Shown: positions 11,462-24,779, numbered from the stretch's first letter. The stretch is 64,000 nt of DNA from Rhynochetos jubatus (GCA_027574665.1 CM050656.1:7763501-7827500), one strand, 5' to 3'. Made by a program: numbers and translations. Notes: a model not told the origin generated them from the sequence alone.

Positions 11462-14400
11462 ATATTAAAATAACTAAGGAATATGTTGCAGAGCATGAAA
11501 AACTTGATGTCTTGAAAACAACATTCAGATAATCAAGAACATAGGACAAAACGAAGATGGGTATCACAAGTCACAGAATCTAGGGCTCTGCTGTTGCAGC
11601 AAACATTGTAAAAGTCCTTTCAGTTTAAAGTCCATCTTAAAATAAACTGGGATTTTTCAAATAATTCTTTAGGGTGTATTAATTTTTGCTTTCAGAACAG
11701 AAACGTGAATAATGAAATAGAAATATGTGGAGATATTATTAAAACTAACAGTAAAATTGCATTTATGTCTAATATAAAAATATGTAGCCAACAAAGGGAA
11801 AAACATTGATTATTCTTATACAATCTGAAGTAGTTATTAAGGTACTGAACCTTTTAATAAAGAACTAGATTATTTTTAGAGCTAATGCAAAGTAACAAAA
11901 CCCCTTTAACAAATTATCCTTAGGAGATTGTTAGAGTTTTAATCGGTTTCTTGTACTTAAACTCATTTTCCCAGCAGGATGTACACTGTCTGTGGGAGCT
12001 TTTCATAAGAAATTCACACTATGATTACGGCACCAGCTATTTCAAGTAAAAACATTGTGAAATGTTACTATTGTTTGGGCAGTTGGAACTGAAATGATTG
12101 AGTGAAGGATGATAGTTATGCTGCAGGCTAATTACACGGCTAATGTCTTTGCTTTACATATCAATAGATGCTTCTAGAGATGAGCAATAACTGAGACTCC
12201 ATTATCAGTCCAATACAATGCACTTAAATTAGCCACCATTTATGAATACTATTTAAGTAAGAGCTGGCTAGTGCTTAGTGATGTTGCACTTGACATGTTT
12301 TTTGTTGTCAGTCTGTAGATGCTGCATGTGGCATACTAGGGCATTTTGACATAGCCAAAGAAGATGCTTTTCATCTTATACTTTACTGAAAAATTCTGAG
12401 ATTTTAATCAATATGTAGTTAACAGCAAAATATTGTACAAAGACCATCAGAACAATGGGAAAAAGGCATTAGAGCTGAATGTTACTTTTGCAAATGCAGT
12501 AAACTAGCTAGCAAGGTGTTCCATAGGTGCGAGGTTTCATAGCCAAAGAATGAAGCTTACTGGTGCTCTGTTCCAATTTTCAGTAAGGAAGACAATGAGT
12601 TGACCAAATTTTCGGCTTTAAAGTCAAAATCAAAGAGCTCATCCAACATCTGAAAGTGCTTGCCCTAAGTTTTCATAGATACTTAAGGATTTATTTTACT
12701 TGAGTGAAAGGCTTAACACATATTTTATGTTAAGCAAGATATTGCCTCTTTGGCATTGCCACCGATTTCAGTGTGTATGGGAAAAATGCAAGGGAATGTC
12801 ATATAGGCAGCACATGGATTAAAAAGAATTAGGTTTTGCTGACAATATGCCTCTTCTAAGTGGCAGCTTAACTGTTTAAAAGCAAAGATTAAAAAGGTGG
12901 GATTAATAATTAATTCCTACTAATCAGAGTTCTTATTAGCACCCTGCCCGCACCCCCACCCCCTCCCCGCCCCGGTCAGAACAGTGCTTATTGTATGGGA
13001 CATAGAAGCCAATGGTGATATCCAGAACTGATTAATATCTGTTGACAGCAGGCTTTTTTCACCTACTTTCACAGCATCTAGTCTCCAATAATATAAAATT
13101 TATAGACCAAGCTATCAATCTTCAATACGGATATAATTTTTGCTGTGCTGTGTAGCTGTGTAAGCTAGAAAAAACCATAAGTCAAATTTCAAAATGCTTT
13201 CTGAAACAAATGCGCAAGAAAACATTATCTAATTAAATGGAATCAATTTATAGCAAATGCTGAAATTCATTAGACTTCAAGTCGTTGCCTTAGAAGTTAA
13301 AAAAAGGGGATGGAGATATCTCAGATGTGTTTGAAGAATGAGACCTGAGTGTTTCCCTTCCTACTCATGATATTGGGCAGATAAAGGGGCATGTAAGAAA
13401 AAACAATAAAAATAGTTGCTCCATGGAACTGCAGTAAGCAAGGAAAGTTGTATAGGGTGAGGATACGCAAGTGATAGACAGGTATTGTGAACCCTTCATT
13501 AATGAAAGAAATTTAATGCTACATGCAAGAGAAGAACTGCTGTATGTATAGTTTAGACATCGTCGTTTAACTGATATCTTCACTTAAGACTGCAGAGGCA
13601 GAATGATGATTAAATTATCTTTTTAATATACATTGTGATCAATTCTTGCATTGTGGTTTCGCTTTTTACGCTGTAATAGGTGCTTCAAGCAGCAAGGCTT
13701 CAGGGATGTAAAATACTCGCCTGTTAAATGTTTGCAGTTATGATCATCTTGCTTCACTTATGGGAGTTGATATTAATATCAATTGATTTCATTCTGTTTC
13801 TCCACATCAGTTGTATTTAAGAGATTGATTTTGTTTTTAATCAGCTTTGTGTCATACTTATAGATAAATATGGCTTCTGCACGTGAGCTTGCTTTCTGGC
13901 TAGGATACCCAGATAACACAATTCCTCTGGAATACAAAATTGCGAGTATATGTTGCATCCTTTACACTATGCCCAACTCTCAGGTAGCTGGTAAATGTGA
14001 ATATCTCATGGTGTAAGTGTCAATGTAGGAGTAAATACAGAAATATTCCGTATCCATCAGCATTTTTGTAGGCCTAAAACTGCATACATAAGTCTGAATT
14101 ACTCTTTTTTTTTTTTTTCCTGTTTTGCCTAAAAAGCCATGCAAAGGGAAAGCTTTCTGTTTTTATTTTACTTGTTAAGAAGGGTAGAACAAATTTTTGA
14201 ACCTTCTATGGTTGAATTCCTGGGAAAGATTATACATACATTTTTTTCCAACAGCTCAGATACAAGAGAAATATTTCAACATGTCACCAAGTTGGGAGAG
14301 ATCTCAGTAAGAGAATGAGAACACCTTTCCAACTTATAGACCAGAAAAAAAAGTTTCCACTCTGGCAGAAATTATTTTACAGTAATTTATTCAATAAATA

Positions 14401-16784
14401 CTGTGACTGATTTACCAAAAGAGCTTAATAGTGGACTAAAAAAACCTTCTCTGAGAAAATACTGTGACATATCCTGCTGTCAAGACTGGTATGCCTTCTC
14501 CATACTTATTATTATAAAGTCACCTTCCTAAAATAGAGCAAAGTGCTATTTTAACACTACCATAGTTTAGGAGGATGATTTTATAATAATGCTACCAGAC
14601 TAAACATTATGGTCCTTTGAAATCTACTGGCAACCTGTATCTTTTCCTTGACAGGTAACTTTGAGTAGAGCAGAGTGGAGTACTGCTCACCTCAAAGTCC
14701 TGCCTTCAGTGCAGCGGCTCTTTCACAGCACAGAGATGTCCTACGTCTTGTCCAGCTGCCTGTTGAAAAATCTCTCTTAGGTTCTGTTTTGCCTTTAGAG
14801 CAGGATTTGCATTTGGATTTGCCTTTTCATTTCTCTTGGGGGGTCTGGGATGTGCATATTTGGAAAATCTTGCTTTTTGAGTTTGACTTCAGAATGTATC
14901 TTTCCCCCTTAAGACTGCTAGATAACTCTCTTAAATAAATTTATAAGTTCCTTGCGGTGAAGTATGTATAATCCTATGAGGAGCTAAAGCAAAGCACATA
15001 CCTGGAAGATTTCCCCAGTCCTCAGAAAAATCCAGCACATGGAGAACTCGCGGTGTTATGAATGGAAAGAAAAGGAGGGATGTTTAGTGCAAGTTTCTTG
15101 ATGGTCAGATTCACCCTTGCTTCCTAAAAGTTGATTTTATTAGTGTAATATATAAGTAAATAAATGTTATTATAGCTATATGACCTTGGCAGGTGGAAAC
15201 TCTATTTTATGATCTGTGTTTTAATTATTTACATTCGCATGACATTAATTTCACTAACTAGTTGTTTCTTGAACAACTTGTTTGTGGCCACTGTTTTATT
15301 GTGTACTTCACAGTCTTTTTTATCTACATTCTGTTCCTTTTAAGCAATTTTCCTAGCAAAAACACGTGATTTGAGAGCCTCCAGAATGCTTTCTTAGATG
15401 TAAAGACTTAGGGTTGTTACTTCATCTTTGATACAGCAGTGTAGTGTTATACTGAAACACATAATAAAGTTTCAGATAACTTCAAAGCTGGTTGCATTGT
15501 GCACATAGTCAGGATAATTAAGCAGAAATATACCTATGTGATTATCTATTGCAACTCAATATATATAGGTTTTCCTTCCTGTGCCTATTACATTTGCAAA
15601 CACATTCTTGTCTATCCCTTCCTCCACCTAAGAAAATTGTCACTACCAACAGGTTATACAGCTGTGAGTAAACTCCTGGCATGGATAAGTGTTTTGGATT
15701 ATCTGTAATATTTTCAAGAAGTAATGAATTCAATATGAGGCTTAAATTTATCTGAATTGATTTTCTGACAACATTACCAATGATGTGCATTATATAACTT
15801 AAAACTTATCATTTTGTTATTGTCCTTTCCGTGTGACCCATATCTGCAGAGTATTATTGTGGCTACTCTGGTAGGCAATTGTAAGTGCTCATTCTTTTAA
15901 AGGGTGCAATACTTCAAATTTAAAGTATTACATTTTACACATAAAGTATTTCGTGTGCTATGTTATAGACTTCAGACATTCCCACCCAAACTATCAAGAA
16001 CAAACAGCCCCGATGACAGTGATGTCTATCCTCATTCTATGCGTGTAGCAAAACTCTTCAGATTCATTGAAGAAAATATTCTGGTGTTCCAGATCAGAGG
16101 TGACTGGAGCTAATGCAGTTTACCTCTGCCTCTTCAGCAGAGAATCTGCTGGTTTACTCGGAAGCTACTCAGAATTCTTTTATGTGGTCTACCAGCTTTG
16201 AAAACTACTTCTATTTTTCCCCAGTTCCTTGGCCACTGGACACCGTAAGATTACCTTAGCCAGTAGCAGAATATCCATCCCAACATCCCAACTCAAGGGA
16301 TTTTCTCTGCATGGTTTAATGTGGAAAGAGATTCAATCTTTGCTGTGTCTCAGAGCAATAGAGAAAGCTTCTAGCCAGTTTCTGGTTAAAGCATCCGTTT
16401 AATGACAGACAACAGTATAGCAGTGTTTTGCATGAGCAAGCAAGGAAGTGTCACATCAGCTCTTTAATGCAAAGGGGTGATTTGTCTAGGGAAACAGTGT
16501 ATTTTCTCACAGAATAACAATATCCATGATTCATCTCCTGTGCTTTAGAAATGCATTGACAACTCATATTGGCAAACAGTTCTCACAAAGTCTAAAATGG
16601 ACAGTCAAGGATTTGATCTTTATGTCTGCATTGGATCAATGGAATTGCCTATTTAAATGCCATAAAGGCCTTTCTTGCATTTCTTACATTTATAATTCTC
16701 CAGGGCAAGACAAAGTATAGGTTTTTAGGGACATAGTTTTCAGTAGAATTAAGATCTGTCAAGACATGGCTTTTGTCAATGTTA
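11462..16784. other. AT-rich noncoding stretch with C-rich tract
   Basis: No gene is supported. Frames at 13365-13583 (minus), 14675-14938 (plus) and 15499-16113 are short and unrecognised. It contains a C-rich tract at 12947-12975, a T14 run at 14105-14118, and a block at 12090-12320 that may be a conserved noncoding element (see findings). Confidence 0.65.
12947..12975. repeat. C-rich low-complexity tract
   Basis: About 29 bases almost entirely C, broken by single A, T and G (GCACCCCCACCCCCTCCCCG wording). It stands out against AT-rich flanks. The minus strand is a run of G blocks that could form a quadruplex. Confidence 0.8.
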
Positions 16785-17065
16785 GCAGCAATTTTGGTGT
16801 GGCAATGCTCATACTCACTGCTCTCAGCCCACTAAGCTGAACAAACCAGGTCCCTCAACATTTTTTTTTTTTGTATGTTGAGTTCTCCAACTCTTTAATC
16901 ATCCCGGATGGCTATCAACTGGAGCTTTGGCAGGTTTTCAGTGTCTCTCATGAGCTGGTGGGGGACCAAAACTGGACATGTTATTCCTGATGTGACTGAA
17001 CAAGTGCTGAGCAGAGTGGGATGTTCATTTCTCATTTAATTACAGATTTTTAAAATCTTTTTTGT
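16785..17065 (-). mobile_element. CR1 LINE internal fragment, antisense
   Basis: Plus-strand wording follows the reverse complement of CR1 in order: AAGCTGAACAAACCAGGTCC, CTCCAACTCTTTAATCATCC, AACTGGAGCTTTGGCAGG, GGGGGACCAAAACTGGACA and AGTGCTGAGCAGAGTGGGA. A T12 run interrupts the copy at about 16861-16872. The tail region is missing, so this is an internal piece or a badly decayed copy. No coding potential remains. Confidence 0.85.
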
Positions 17066-17129
17066 TGGCTAAAGCTGTATACGTTGATGTGTTCTATTAT
17101 GAACACTTCTTATTAATGAATCTTGAAGG

Positions 17130-17290
17130 TGCTTACATACGTTATAAGAAATATTATTACCACTTTACCAATGGGAAGGTGAGGCATGCCATGGTGAAAT
17201 GATTTTTCAAAGTTCATCTCTACACATTGAGTTTGGGAAGTATGCAGGTACTGGATCTCTCTAAAGCGTCACACAGAAAAGGTGGTAAAT
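17130..17290 (+). repeat. Ancient L3/MIR-like LINE tail
   Basis: The order of words (ATTATTACCACTTTACCAATG, GAAGGTGAGGCATGCC, then an AAGTTCATCTCTACACA-like segment and GGTACTGGATCTC) matches from memory the ancient amniote L3/MIR-type tail that reads 'cattttacagatggggaaactgaggca...'. Divergence is high, so the insertion is old. It directly follows a CR1 fragment. Confidence 0.6.
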
Positions 17291-17655
17291 CATAGAGGAA
17301 TGTCAACCAGTCTTCTGATTCTTTCTAGTTTTAAAACTATCTGACAAGATATTTACTGCAAATGGCCTGTAACAACAAGTTGCTCCTTTTTTACATCTGG
17401 TGCAAGTTACTATATGAATTTCTACCATATTAGATTTACTTTATGTTGTCCCTGTACTTATAAACCTAATTTAAAAAAAAAATCTAGCATACAAGTATCA
17501 TCCTTCTTGAAACACCTTATTCTGGTATCTAAGAAATCAGTTGTGACAGCTTAACAGTTGCTGCTAGCCTTGCCCCTGTCTTAAGCGTTTATACAGTATG
17601 TTCCATAAACTGCACTAATTCATGAGTTAATTCTTCTTTAATAATATACTGAGGC

Positions 17656-17700
17656 AAAAAAAACCCGACCCAAACACAAACCAAAAAATCCCACACACAG
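17656..17700. repeat. A/C-rich low-complexity tract
   Basis: A8 followed by CCCGACCC and further A/C blocks, ending CACACACAG. The form is the same as at 811-868. Confidence 0.75.
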
Positions 17701-19720
17701 TACTTCATATAACTGACTGTAGAACTTTACTTGGAATTATCGGTGTCAGTTTGGTGAATTACTTCACTTAAAATAGAAACAGGTCACGTGGATTATAATA
17801 AGATTCTAAATGCTTTGGAGACAAGTACTGAATGGAGCTTCACCCTACAGAAATATACTTGTCTACCAAGAAATAATTAGTTTCTGATTGACCAGAACTC
17901 AGCCTTCTGGACTGCAGTGCTGTGCAGCATGTGAAAATGAGTGTGGAACATACTGAAAACCTCAGGCGTAACTACGGTGCGTTTAATTCGTTGTAGCCTA
18001 TTTCCGTGGGTTGTAAGCCACATTCTATTGCTCCCTAAACTGATGAAATATAAACACCAAAACTAGCATTAGTAATTTCTGCCTTGCCCTTCTTCTCCCC
18101 GTTATACTGTTCCCAGTGAAGCATGAATGATTTACATTGGTAATTTGGGTGAGTGGCTGTAGTTTACAGTACTCCTGAAATCTTTTCCCTAGGTCTTCTC
18201 TCTGTGTTTTTGTTTACTCTCCAAGTTCTGATGGGCAAGAGGCATTAAATGTCTACTCAGCTCCATTTTTAATCTGAACCATGTTTTCTAATGTACACAT
18301 AATTTAATCATCATCATTAAGGGGAACTCTTGCTCTCGCAAAAGGAGTTGCCGTTATTAGTGGAAAAACTATTGTAACTGTGATGACCATCATGTACAGA
18401 AGGCCAAATGACTCCTTTCTTTAGCAAGCTGAACAGAATTTAGATTAAGGCGAGGAGAATAACAACAGGAAATTACTATTGAGCATGGTCACATGTGAAA
18501 AAATAGTTTACTTGCTGAAGATGATTTTCATTAAACATAAATGTGTCAGACTCAGTAAGATGTACGTAACACTTCTAAAAAGAAGTCAATTTGCAATGAT
18601 TGAACCAAATAAATATACATTACTATGCCTTTCTTATTAATTTAATTTAAATGCAACCTAGTCACAAAAGTGAACATCTCCTCTGGAGATTTTTTTTAAG
18701 ATGTGCCTTATTCAGCTGTTTTAGGGTACTGTTGAAGTGTCTTTTACCTGTAGGATCCATCTTTAAGCAGGTTAGGGATTGTAAGAAGTGCTTGCTTTTT
18801 TTTTTTTTTCTTTAACAGATGTTCTCATATAATTGGTGTAGGAGGGAATAAACAAACTATTAAGCATGAAAAGGGGTTTGTGGCTCAAAACCTGTCTATA
18901 TCCCACCCAGGTACACCACTTGGCTTAATAATATATGCCATCTTTTTTGTCAGTGCTTGTCTTCCGTTCTTAGACCATCACAATAACAGCAGTCCTAGGA
19001 ATGTGCTCTTTGTGTCTTCTCCCCTAGTTCAAATTATGGAATCACTGAAAATCATTGAGGTCATTTAGTCATGTAAAATACAGAATTCATGTGTCAAACC
19101 CTGCCAACAGCACACTCCACCTCCCACCCCCTCCCCACTGTCCTAGGGCAAAGGCTGCAGCAGCCATCTCCCATTTAAATGTGTAGCAATTACTCCTATT
19201 TTGACAGCATTATCTGAAATTTCCAAAATCTCTTTAGAATTATTTAAAACTATTTTGAGCATAAGCATCACATGTATGTCCAGTGCCAGCTATTATTAGG
19301 AATCTATTGTAATAAGAATCATATCAATAAGTAATGACTCTCTTGATTCACAGTTACAAGATCTGGTCCTGCGTATGCTACTGCTGCTTGCTTAATCCTA
19401 GGAAGCAAGCTGTCCTCTCTTAGGATACAAGGGGTGTCCTAACCCTCTAATTTGCTATCTTTGGGCTGCCAGAGGCAGCCCTGAAGGCAACACCACCTTC
19501 CCAGTCAGATCACACTTACCTGTAATCTCAGGCTTTAACCCAAGTGTCAGGCTTGGTGTTCTCAGGGCATTGGTACAGCTACAAGTGCAGGTACTCCTTC
19601 TGAAGAAATGATGTTAAATGGATGAAAGAAGGGCTATGGAGACATGTTTTGTATAGGCAGGTTGCAAAATCACAGCATCATTGACAGAATGTGCCAAAGG
19701 TATTATTTTCTTCATTTAAC

Positions 19721-19738
19721 AAAAAAAAAAAAAAAAAA
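19721..19738. repeat. A18 homopolymer
   Basis: An uninterrupted run of 18 A. No retroposon body is recognised upstream. Confidence 0.95.
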
Positions 19739-19894
19739 GGGCAAAAAGCAGCCCAATGCTATCTTCAAAAGGAAGTACAAGATTAAAGGAAAAAGAATCC
19801 GTCTTTTCATTTTTCCATTACAGGGATACATGCAACAAAATGTTTTGTCAGAAAATCTGTAAACTATTTTGTATTGTGTTACATGTGTCTGTTT

Positions 19895-20097
19895 CCTCCC
19901 CGGAGAGGGTGGGGAGGCACTGACACAGGTTGCCCAGAGCAGCTGTGAATGCCCCATCCCTGGAAGTGTCCAAGGCCAGGCTGGATGAGGCTTGGAGCAA
20001 CCTGGTCTAGTGGAGGGTGTCCCTGCCCATGGCAGGGGGTTGGAACTAGATGGTCTTTAAGGTCCCTTCAACCCAAACCATTCCATGATTCTATGTG
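19895..20097 (+). mobile_element. CR1 LINE 3' end, sense, young-looking
   Basis: A clear CR1 3' end in sense orientation. In order it shows CAGGTTGCCCAGAGCAGCTG, CCATCCCTGGAAGTGTCCA, AGGCCAGGCTGGATGAGGCT, GAGCAACCTGGTCTAGTGGA, CCCTGCCCATGGCAGGGGGT, GGAACTAGATGGTCTTTAAG and the terminal ATTCCATGATTCTATG. CR1 copies end in short ATTCTATG-like repeats and not in poly(A). This copy is close to the consensus as I recall it, so it is among the youngest repeats in the window. It is 5' truncated to about 200 bases. The frame at 19949-20164 is repeat sequence. Confidence 0.95.
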
Positions 20098-20694
20098 CTA
20101 TAAACAAAGGACAGTTGTGTGGCTTTTCCCTACTCAGAAGAGGAATATAATCACTGGTCCATAGTCATATTTCTACACTGTAAAAACTTACTAAAAATCT
20201 CTACTTTATGAATATTTTTAGACTGGATGAAGTTGTAATATAATTATTGAATTGTCTCTTTACAGCTATTTATATTATCCTGTCTTTCAGCCTGAAAAAT
20301 CCATGTGTTTCAAGGGATTTAAGTCTTCAGGGATGTCAACTGTGACTGGAGCTTAAGGAGATATCTATCTGTGTTTAATTGCTCTTCTGTTAGGCTGTAA
20401 TATATGAGTACTGCAGGGCAGGACACTAACCAGAGACTGATTTATTACTTTCCATAAATAAAGAATGCAAGGCGTTTTGATATTTTTGTTTTTGTTTGGC
20501 CCAATAAAACAGAAAAGATAAACATTTTCATAAAACATCACAGAAGACTAGCTGAGAGGCAGGAGGAAGGATGTAATACTGTACATAGTACTCGGTAGAA
20601 GTATTCATAATTAGTTCCTTACTGAATAGTGTGCTCAGCATTTAAGTATGCAAGTATATGGTTTCCCATGATTTTTTGGGACTAAGAATTTTCT
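20098..20694. other. Noncoding stretch, nothing recognised
   Basis: AT-rich sequence after the CR1 copy. No frame or repeat is recognised. Confidence 0.6.
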
Positions 20695-20850
20695 CTTCAT
20701 CCAGTGTTTCAGAGTACTTTACAAAGGTGGGTAACTTACTCCCTTTTCACAGGTGGTCTGTTTAAAACAAAGGTTCTGTTTACTCAAAGTTACATAGATA
20801 ATGAATAGGAAATTAGGAAGCATGTCTCTTGATTTCCATTTACCTACTGT
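20695..20850 (+). repeat. Ancient L3/MIR-like LINE tail
   Basis: AGAGTACTTTACAAAGGTGG, then GGTAACTTACTCCCTTTTCACAGG and later AAAGTTACATAGATAATGAATAGG follow the order of the ancient amniote tail ('...ctttacaaaggtgggtaagtatcattatccccattttacag...gtcac...'). It is strongly diverged. The minus-strand frame at 20719-20958 is a shadow. Confidence 0.6.
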
Positions 20851-23800
20851 TTTTACAAAAGAGAGGTGTTTTCTTAAACTTGTGCGTACAGTGACATAGA
20901 ATGACCTACTTCTAAGGTATGCTGTAACTTCAAAGCCTGTAAAAATTGATGAGAGCACTTAAAAAACATTTCTATTATTCTTTTTTGAGTGACTTTGTTA
21001 ATCTTTCCAGGAAAGCGAAGCGGGTTTCTGTGTTTTGTCTTTTTGTGAAGCAGACTGTACTTCACAACATAATGTTACAGAACTTTTTCCTGATAAGAAC
21101 GTTTCTGCTCGTCGTTATAGTAAACTGTGAAGCACACTGTTCAAACTGAATGTCTGCCATTACAGAGTTCATTCCTCAGATGCTTTTCTGTAACTTTCAT
21201 ATATGTGTATGTGTTTAAAAACAAAGAGGTTACGTTTATGGCACTCTGTGTGACATGAAAGGCTTTCATAAGAGGGAAGACACTTGTGTAATGAAAAGCA
21301 TAATTCCTGAACACTTCAAATGTTCCTCTGTTTAATGTCTGAACTGACGTGCATGCGTAAAATTAATAATTGCTTGAATTTTGAACAATGAAAATACGGG
21401 GAAAATTGCAACATAACAAAGGAAGACTCTGCAAGTGAAAGTATCAGCTGGAAGAATAATAGCTTTATTTGACAGTGTTTTGACTTCATTGATGTACTGT
21501 TGTCACTGGAGACCTTCCTTTTTGTGTTTGTGATATACTATTTCAATCCATATTATCCCAGTAGAATCACAAACATTTAAAAGATCTGATGTGTGATAGT
21601 CTCTTACTGATGTGTGAGTTGACATGTTGATTGTTCTTTCATATCTGGGACTTGTGAGAGTTCTGTTTAAATAGTGTTCACCCGTACTAATAAAGGATGC
21701 ACAGTTGACCTAGGGGATACAGGTGTTTTGAAAGTGATTAGCACATAAAGAAGCCAAGTGCCTTATCTACTCTGTTTTGTACAAAGTTAAGAAAACCAAG
21801 TGCAGGATTATATGTGCCTACAGCAGTTCCTGTGTTAAACTAATAACAAATTTATCGTCATAATTTAATAGACCGATAATACAAATCTGTATCCAAGAGA
21901 CCTCTTGTAATCTAGAACTTTAAGGTTTCTATTTTGAGAAATGTACATAATGGTTATAATCATTCCTCATTTTCATAGAGCTATATCAATGGTTTTTTTC
22001 CCCCAAAAGACGGATGCTCATCAGAACGAGCAGTTTGGGAGAAAAGGGAAACAGGGAAGCGGGGGAAAAGGGAAAGAGGGAAGCAGGGGAAAAATATTCC
22101 TTAGGAAAATGTAAAAAATTAACAGTTACTGCAACTGCCAAGCAAATGGACTAAACCTGTCTAGGAAATGTATTTCTGGGCAAGCCTACAGGTTGAAACT
22201 GGTAGTATTCAGTGGTGTATAGTTCAGGTCTGCTTAGGAGTGATATCACGTAGGGGAAGGAACCCTACTCTACCACCTTCCTGTGCCACTTCTGTTCTTC
22301 TTTGGCTTGTTGGTGTGGAGCACGTTTTCCTTGTCATAGCAGGCAGATTGGGGCACAGTGTAACAGTTATATGAGGCTTGTTAAGATTTCTCTTATTGTC
22401 AAGTGAGTAACTTTACAGGTTTAGGGCTGGATACTGCAGCAAGGCCTGTGGAGAAACAGGGGCTGAACAGGAGGGAAACTGCCAAGACCGGGTTAGCTTC
22501 CACTCAGGTGCCACTTATAAAATCAATGAGAAGCAGGAAATACTGGTGGAACAGTTCAGTGTAAAATAGGCCCCTGAAGACAGACTATTAGTCTTTTGCT
22601 AATCTCTTCTGCTGTCGTCTGTAATCTCATCTCAGGAGCCCAAAAGCACTGTGAGGTAAGAAAACACTAAGGAAAGATGAAGTGGTGTTTCTTACTTACA
22701 AAGCCTAATGAGTAAGGTCTCTACAAGTTTATTACACAACATCAGTTGAATGCGATAAAACATGGATTTGAGCTTGAGAACAGCACGCTGATAGGAATTT
22801 CCATATGCAGTGATAAAATTTGCAGGAGTTCCTTGCATCAAATGTGTATCTCTAATTCATAAAGAAATAGTCTCCTTAAAGCTGCTGTGTCTTGGCTTTA
22901 TTTTAAATAATTTTCTTCATTCTGCCAAATGCTGCTTCTTTAGTTTATCAGTATGGATTAAAGGTATCAGTATATCTGAAGATGAACAAGATGATTTGGT
23001 TTGCTTGTATGTATTATCTCTGGAAAATGGGCTCCATTTCTTCATTTAGTTCACTAGTTACTATGTTTCTGGTAAATATTTCAATCCTAGGCATAAAGCA
23101 GCAGATGGGAATAAAAATTGTGGGTGCCAGGATGTGTGGGAGAGGAAAGGACTGTTAAATTATGAAAGGGAATGCAGTATTCAAAGAGAATAGTCTTTGT
23201 GGGGAAAGAGGTGGACTGGACAAAATTGAGGGCAGGACTTAGGGTGAATAATGAGAGGAAAGAAAGAGATTAAAAAAGCGGGAAGGAAGAGGGAACAGCG
23301 GACCCAAGAAATCTGCTAGAAAAGTTCTCTACAATTCTATAGAGGAAAGAGGAAGCACAGTGCAGACGAGAAAGCAAACAGTGGGTGGAGAGCTGTGCTA
23401 ATGCTCCTAATCTGCTTCTCATGTCCTTGTTTGTTCTCAGCGAGCTTGTATCTTTGACACTGTACCATGGAGACATACGTATAATGGGGTGGGTTTTTTT
23501 TTTATTTCAGAGACTGAGCCTCACAGATTATTATGGGTTAGGTTATTAACCCGGCACACACAGTAAGGCAGGTTTCCACAACTTCACTTCTCAGATGGTT
23601 AGAAAAAGTCATCTAATTCTCAGCCTCAATTTATTCATGGCTGTTTTCTACCTATTCATGCTGTGAGGTTTTCTCCAGTGTAAACAGTTTGTTGCCTTCC
23701 TGGATTCCCAATTTCCCTGACATGTTCCCATACATACAGTTATTAATTCCTCATTTTTCTAGTCTAAGCAAGCCCCACTGAACCCCATGTGAAGGTGGTT

Positions 23801-24779
23801 GTGCACCCCGCGTGCCATAATGATCCACTATTTCCTGGCTGCTCCGTGAAAGCTCCATTAATGGCAAGCAGAGCGTGTTCAGTGCACCATCTACCTAATC
23901 CGCTGCCTTTACGTGGCCTGTCCCTTGGTAAAGCTCTTACTCTTGACAGTTCCTGACATCCTGTATATAATAGAAATAAAACAGGAGCTGACAGTTTGCA
24001 ACGTTATAAATAAATACCTCATACTGTGAGTGATACACAAGTGTTGTATTCCTTTAAATTGTAGATGGTGAGGCTTTTAGAGTATGTTAACACTGGCATT
24101 TTTCCCTATAACAAGGGGCTTACACTGCAGGCTAGGGAATGTTAAATAAATTTCTCAAGCTCTAATGACATCTATTTTTTTTTTTTTTAAACAAAGTTGA
24201 ATTAGAACTGGTGACCTTGCCATTGCAGACATTGCAGAATTTATTTTACAGTTCCCTCTGCCAGCATCAGTAAAGAGTACGTTGTGAAGATGGGCAAAAA
24301 AATGCAGCCATCAGTGTGTTATTTTAAATATATTTGTTCTTGTGACCAGTCTAATGAAGATAACTCCAACACTCAAGAACTATTTAAGTGACAATAAACA
24401 AAATAGTATCTGATAATATGCCTTTCTGTTCATTGACATCAGCAGATATTTAAAATAGTACCAAACAGAATTATCTATGCAGAATAATTTTAGTTTGCAA
24501 TCCCAAAATTTTCCTCTTTTCTTTTTTTTAATGACAACCTCTTATTCTTCTGAGAGTATTACTGCAAGCTACTTTAAGCACCCTATCATTAATCCTGAAA
24601 TATGTATATATCTTCCTGCATTGTTAGTCAGATGAATTTGCTGTAGCTCTTACAATCACCTGAAGAAAATTACAACTTTGAGAGAAATATTTATATGGTA
24701 AATTTGCAAAATATTACATGATCTTGAGTGCCAATGTATAATTGCCTCCTATTACAGGTAAAAAGGATGTGATTTTTCA
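20851..24779. other. Noncoding stretch, no gene seen
   Basis: No gene is supported. It includes a 24-base tandem repeat at 22037-22094, a T14 run at 24175-24188, and a block at 23790-23960 of more balanced composition that may be a conserved element. Frames at 22168-22374, 22810-23049 and 23270-23476 are unrecognised. Confidence 0.6.
22037..22094. repeat. Purine-rich 24-base tandem repeat, 2.4 copies
   Basis: Unit 1 (22037-22060) and unit 2 (22061-22084) are both 24 bases and differ at two positions (A/G and C/G). A partial third unit follows at 22085-22094. Each unit has the layout G-run, AAAA, GGGAAA, AGGGAAGC, so nearly all bases are purines on the plus strand. Confidence 0.85.

Larger units (their letters stand above)
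17291..19894. other. Noncoding stretch, no gene seen
   Basis: No gene is supported. It includes an A/C-rich tract at 17656-17700, a T14 run at 18796-18809 and an A18 run at 19721-19738. Short frames at 18880-19068, 19644-19862 and 19712-19957 are unrecognised. Confidence 0.65.

Noticed and set aside
19520-19599. Possible 80-base minus-strand exon with a pyrimidine-AG before it and CAG|GTAAGTG after it
   Set aside because: The splice-like signals are good, but the short peptide is unrecognised and such pairs arise by chance in a 64 kb window. Only transcript data could rescue it.
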